A program made the position numbers and the translations under genes. Positions 6,366 to 9,186 of a DNA stretch of 9,186 nt are shown here, piece after piece. Source of the DNA: Methanobacterium sp. (lineage in GTDB: Archaea; Methanobacteriota; Methanobacteria; Methanobacteriales; Methanobacteriaceae); assembly GCA_028682985.1 (NCBI GenBank), contig JAJRAE010000255.1, positions 1-9,186 of the forward strand, written 5' to 3'. Numbering within the stretch: position 1 is the stretch's first letter; each line of letters opens with the position of its first letter. The notes beneath the pieces were generated by a model that had not been told where the DNA came from, did not search any database, and saw nothing but the letters and a program-made list of their open reading frames with translations.

Positions 6366-8432
6366 TTATTGGTAGCTTTTAATAATTGAATCCGCAATTT
6401 TTGGACCTATACCATCCACTTTAAGTAGATCATCCCGGGACACGTACTTCAGATCTGTGCCGAAAACATCCACCAGTGCCCGGGCTCTCCTCCGCCCCAG
6501 CCTCTTTATCCCCACTACCATAGGAATTAATTCATCCTTAACCCCATAATATAGGCGGGCGGAGAGAATCTCCAGATCTTTGGTGTAGGGGTAGACATCC
6601 AGTATCTCGCACATCTCCTTGAAAAACTTAATCATCAGGGATGCCTCGTAGGCTGTGCGCCTTGTTCCGGCTGCATAAACATGGAAGGCGTTCTCAATCT
6701 GGTATTCAGTCCGCTCCTCAATCCACTCCATCAAAGCAGCCGTGGTTGCCTCTGAATTTCCAACGTTCACCACGAAAACCCCTTTACTATTCAGCTTCTC
6801 CCTAACCGGTTCCTTGCTCTTTCTACCCTTAAAGGACACCGGTATGATATCAGGGGTACGAGATATCTCATAGAGGAGGCTATAAATATCCAGTCCAGAT
6901 ATGCGGGACAGGTACTCCTTAAGTCTTACAGCGGTCTCCACTGAATAGTTGGTTCTGGATATCAGATTACCCAGAGGGGTGGTTTTCAGTCCCTCCGGGG
7001 TGGGCTTTATAATTCCATGGCTCATCAAAAATTCCAGGGCCTGATTTATCTCAAACTCCATACTATCACCGCCAAAGGCGCTGAGATATGGGTTGTTGCA
7101 CATCTGGTAGCCGTAGAATGTTTGTTTAAAGAATGATTGTATTTCTTCTGGTGTTTTTGATAGGGATGATGCCACCTGGGCCAGTATCTGACGGTAAACC
7201 GCATCTTTATTTTCCAGTAGTTTGGAGTTGGTAGCCTCTATCTCCCCATATACATAATGGTCCTTAAGGTTGTAGGCTTCATCTACACTTTTAGCCACCA
7301 GATAAGAATATCCTTCATTATCATAACCGGGACGGCCGGCCCGACCTGACATCTGCTCATAATCAAATACTGGAATTGGCTGCGGGCCCTGGGACGTCCA
7401 GCGTGTGTAGTCCCGGATTATAACACTCTTAGAGGGAAGGTTCACCCCGTACATCAGGCTGGGTGTGGCGGTGATCATGTAAAGGTTTCCTGCCCGAAAT
7501 TCATCTTCGATTATTTCTTTTTGTTTATCAAAAAGTCCAGCATGGTGGAAAGCCACCCCTTTCTCCACACATTCAGCCAGTTTCAGACAGACGCTGGTTG
7601 GTTGGGAGCCGCGTCTTTTTGGTACTTCCAGTATCTTCTGAGCCACTTCCTTAAAAGTTTGTTTACTCTTAGGGGGGATTGATTTTTTTATCTTTCCTGA
7701 GATGTGGTTTGCCAGTGATTCAGTGAATCTGCGGGTGGATACAAAAACTAATATCTGGGATGATTCATCAATGGAGTGTTTTAAAACCCTTAAAATCACA
7801 TCGTTCTTATTTTTCACTTCCATCTCCTCAGTGTTGAGTACGTCCTTAAACAGGGGCACCGGTCTAAATACGTGCTCCACCACATGGGCATCCAGCCAGT
7901 TGGCTATCTCATTCATATTTTTAAGGGTGGCGGACAGGGCCACCATCCGCATGGAGGGGTTTAATATATGGGACCGGGTAAGGGCACATTCTATGGTTGG
8001 CCCCCGGGAGAACTCTCCCAGCATATGAAATTCATCCACCACCAGCAGATCCACATCACTGAGTGTGTTCCAGGAAAAGCGGGTTAGAGCATCAAATGAT
8101 TCGAAGACCATAACCGCCAGATCAGCGGACGCTGGATGTCTCCCCACCTTTATACCGAATTCCTCAAATTTTTTAAACTCCTTGAGTTTCTCATTCTGGA
8201 TTGAGATAAGGGGCACGGCATAGACCACTTTACCACCCTTCTGCAGGGCGTCCAGGGCGGCCATCACCCCTAGCAAGGTTTTACCACTAGCAGTGAGTAT
8301 GGCCAGGATGTAATTATGGTCGTCCTCCAGAAACCCAGCATCCACCACTGCTTTCTGGGCAGGGTTCAGTTCCTTTATCTGTGGGTAACTTTTCTGGATT
8401 ATATTCCTTATTTCTGGTTTTAAAGATTCCAT
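6366..8432 (-). CDS. hel308: Hel308-type superfamily 2 DNA helicase
   Basis: 688 aa, close to the usual Hel308 length of about 700. Hel308 is a 3'-5' DNA helicase that acts on stalled replication forks and lagging-strand structures. Motifs seen: I, LTASGKT (46-52); II, DEFH (133-136); III, SAT (167-169); IV region, FVSTRR (230-235); V, TATPSLMYGVNLP (321-333); VI, QMSGRAGRPG (360-369). A winged-helix and ratchet region spans about 400-600. The C-terminal domain has the RRRARAL stretch (647-653) and a helix-hairpin-helix VDGIGPKIADSI (672-683). Motif I has Leu where family members usually have Pro, and the stretch between motifs I and II appears short, lacking an obvious GDYD-like segment. The ATG at 8432 has no clear Shine-Dalgarno. 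The gene lies between moaC (66 bp upstream) and the UPF0305 gene (37 bp downstream). Confidence 0.93.
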   Translation of the reverse strand: MESLKPEIRNIIQKSYPQIKELNPAQKAVVDAGFLEDDHNYILAILTASGKTLLGVMAALDALQKGGKVVYAVPLISIQNEKLKEFKKFEEFGIKVGRHPASADLAVMVFESFDALTRFSWNTLSDVDLLVVDEFHMLGEFSRGPTIECALTRSHILNPSMRMVALSATLKNMNEIANWLDAHVVEHVFRPVPLFKDVLNTEEMEVKNKNDVILRVLKHSIDESSQILVFVSTRRFTESLANHISGKIKKSIPPKSKQTFKEVAQKILEVPKRRGSQPTSVCLKLAECVEKGVAFHHAGLFDKQKEIIEDEFRAGNLYMITATPSLMYGVNLPSKSVIIRDYTRWTSQGPQPIPVFDYEQMSGRAGRPGYDNEGYSYLVAKSVDEAYNLKDHYVYGEIEATNSKLLENKDAVYRQILAQVASSLSKTPEEIQSFFKQTFYGYQMCNNPYLSAFGGDSMEFEINQALEFLMSHGIIKPTPEGLKTTPLGNLISRTNYSVETAVRLKEYLSRISGLDIYSLLYEISRTPDIIPVSFKGRKSKEPVREKLNSKGVFVVNVGNSEATTAALMEWIEERTEYQIENAFHVYAAGTRRTAYEASLMIKFFKEMCEILDVYPYTKDLEILSARLYYGVKDELIPMVVGIKRLGRRRARALVDVFGTDLKYVSRDDLLKVDGIGPKIADSIIKSYQ

Positions 8433-8454
8433 AGGATCATTTCTTTTTACAATT

Positions 8455-8470
8455 AAAAAAATTCAAAAAA
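8455..8470 (-). terminator. twin oligo-T tracts between moaC and hel308
   Basis: The minus strand carries six T (8470-8465), a short break, then seven T (8461-8455), 29 to 44 bases after the moaC stop. This could end or attenuate the moaC transcript before hel308. A weak TATA-like CATTTATCC lies at about 8478-8486, so hel308 may have its own promoter. Confidence 0.4.
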
Positions 8471-8498
8471 TAATAACAGGATAAATGTTCAGGTTTAG

Positions 8499-8969
8499 TT
8501 ATGTCTTCTCTTTCTTTACCACTTTAATTTCTGATATTCTGGTGGTTGGATACTGTCCATTATCATCTTTTTCCACACTTTTCACCATGTCCCATATGGT
8601 TAGAAGCGCCACACTGGTCCCAGTAAGTGCTTCCATCTCCACCCCAGTTTTTCCAGTGGACCGGACAGATACATCAACCTCTATGTAACGGGATTCTTGT
8701 TTAAAGGACACATCGATCCCTGTAATTTTAAGGGAATGGCAGAGGGGGATTAAATGGTGGGTTTTCTTAACAGCACTTATGGCAGCGATTTGTGCTGTGG
8801 TTAAAACATTTCCCTTTTTTATTTCCTCTCTATTTATTAGATTTATGGTGTTATCCTTGAGGTATATTCTGCCCCGGGCATGGGCTATTCTTTTCTGGAC
8901 GGGCTTATCCCCTACTTCCACCATTTTCACTCCCTGAGGAGTCAAATGGGTTAAATCTTCAGTATTCAT
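8499..8969 (-). CDS. moaC: MoaC, cyclic pyranopterin monophosphate synthase
   Basis: 156 aa, the typical length. MoaC converts the MoaA product 3',8-cyclo-7,8-dihydroguanosine 5'-triphosphate into cyclic pyranopterin monophosphate, the second step of molybdopterin synthesis in the cytoplasm. In a methanogen this cofactor would serve molybdenum or tungsten enzymes such as formylmethanofuran dehydrogenase. Signature elements are all present: KKTHHLIPLCH (68-78) with the substrate-site histidines, GKTGVEMEALTG (106-117), and TIWDMVKSVEKD (124-135), containing the catalytic Asp (D127) and Lys (K130). No residue appears missing. The ATG at 8969 is the natural start, but I see no Shine-Dalgarno; an AT-rich TATA-like segment about 25 bases upstream could give a leaderless transcript. 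moaA, moaB and moaE are not in the window. Confidence 0.95.
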   Translation of the reverse strand: MNTEDLTHLTPQGVKMVEVGDKPVQKRIAHARGRIYLKDNTINLINREEIKKGNVLTTAQIAAISAVKKTHHLIPLCHSLKITGIDVSFKQESRYIEVDVSVRSTGKTGVEMEALTGTSVALLTIWDMVKSVEKDDNGQYPTTRISEIKVVKKEKT

Positions 8970-8979
8970 TTTTGATCAA

Positions 8980-9002
8980 TAATCATTTATTTTGGATGAT
9001 TA
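8980..9002. promoter_or_regulatory. inverted repeat with TATA-like spacer upstream of moaC
   Basis: TAATCAT (8980-8986) and ATGATTA (8996-9002) form a 7-bp inverted repeat. The nine-base spacer between them contains, on the minus strand, the core of the TATA-like segment CAAAATAA, centred about 22 bases before the moaC ATG. This could be a promoter overlapped by an operator. The 47-bp gap could equally be a plain operon spacer. Confidence 0.25.
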
Positions 9003-9016
9003 AAATCTTTATCCAT

Positions 9017-9186
9017 TCAATATGGAACGGTTATTTCACCATATTCGCGGGCTTTTAAGGGTGCTCTTTGGGCCATTTTCTTTTTTAATTCTTTATCCTT
9101 CAATATTTTATCCATGGCCTCCTTTAAGGAAGTATGGTCCTTTGATGGCACGATTAAACCAACATCCGGAGTTATCAGTTCCTTTA
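9017..9186 (-). CDS. C-terminal fragment of a probable GT4-type glycosyltransferase
   Basis: Only the last 55 residues and the stop codon are inside the window; the gene runs off the right edge. The phrase ELITPDVGLIVPSKDHTSLK, followed by EAMDKILKDKELKKKMAQRA, is the usual end of the nucleotide-sugar-binding domain of GT4-type (group 1) glycosyltransferases, where a Gly-Leu-Ile-Val-Pro turn precedes a helix and a short lysine-rich helix. The end (REYGEITVPY) is a little short for the family. The donor and acceptor sugars cannot be told. moaC begins 47 bp downstream on the same strand; whether they are co-transcribed is unclear. Confidence 0.55.
   Translation of the reverse strand, partial: KELITPDVGLIVPSKDHTSLKEAMDKILKDKELKKKMAQRAPLKAREYGEITVPY

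Noticed and set aside
5769..6389. Three plus-strand open frames opposite the UPF0305 gene
   Set aside because: They are antisense to a recognised family with a good ribosome-binding site; their Ser/Phe/Leu-rich composition is typical of shadow frames.
6329..6397. N-terminal extension of the UPF0305 protein starting at 6397
   Set aside because: It would overlap the Hel308 end by 32 bp, lacks a ribosome-binding site and adds residues not expected for the family; the start at 6328 has GAGGA at good spacing.
7702..8028. Plus-strand open frame within hel308
   Set aside because: It is antisense to helicase motifs II to IV and has no independent signal.
8485..8688. Plus-strand open frame over the moaC 3' end
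   Set aside because: It is antisense to the MoaC catalytic region, and its hydrophobic start is the complement of a Lys-rich tail.

Overview
The window looks like chromosomal DNA of a methanogenic archaeon, most likely of the Methanobacteriales (Methanobacterium-like). The basis is a stand-alone archaeal Elp3, a site-2 protease with CBS domains, a DUF2098 protein, a UPF0305/DUF2115 protein and a Hel308 helicase, together with AT-rich spacers that carry archaeal TATA boxes and oligo-T terminators. The assignment is inference from protein families; no rRNA or marker gene is present. No tRNA, rRNA, CRISPR array, insertion sequence or integrase was seen, and no gene-free stretch exceeds about 160 bases.

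Layout. Positions 1-142 hold a hairpin with a U-rich tail (probably the terminator of a plus-strand gene lying outside the window) and a decaying tandem repeat of about 29 bp that runs into the 3' end of elp3. Positions 143-2921 hold two minus-strand genes: elp3 (tRNA wobble-uridine modification) and a membrane site-2 protease. A divergent promoter region follows. On the plus strand, 3081-3713 encodes a PRC-barrel protein and a DUF2098 protein. A T-rich terminator and a new promoter then lead to an EFR1-type flavodoxin/ferredoxin fusion and a HEAT-like helical-repeat protein (3842-5284). A small orphan gene with its own TATA box occupies 5333-5656. From 5789 to the right edge everything is on the minus strand, in transcription order: the tail of a probable glycosyltransferase, moaC, a Hel308-type helicase and a UPF0305 protein.

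How the genes fit together. Most are housekeeping genes: translation fidelity (Elp3), membrane proteolysis (S2P), molybdopterin cofactor synthesis (MoaC, which would serve molybdenum/tungsten enzymes such as formylmethanofuran dehydrogenase) and replication-fork repair (Hel308). The less understood members are the PRC-barrel/DUF2098 pair, the redox-protein/HEAT pair, the orphan at 5333-5656, and the cysteine-rich UPF0305 protein just downstream of Hel308. I did not find a clear new defence or mobile system. The best leads are the UPF0305-Hel308 linkage, the Cys-Asp-Gly-Gly-Gly tail of the DUF2098 protein, the orphan gene and the repeat array at the elp3 terminus.
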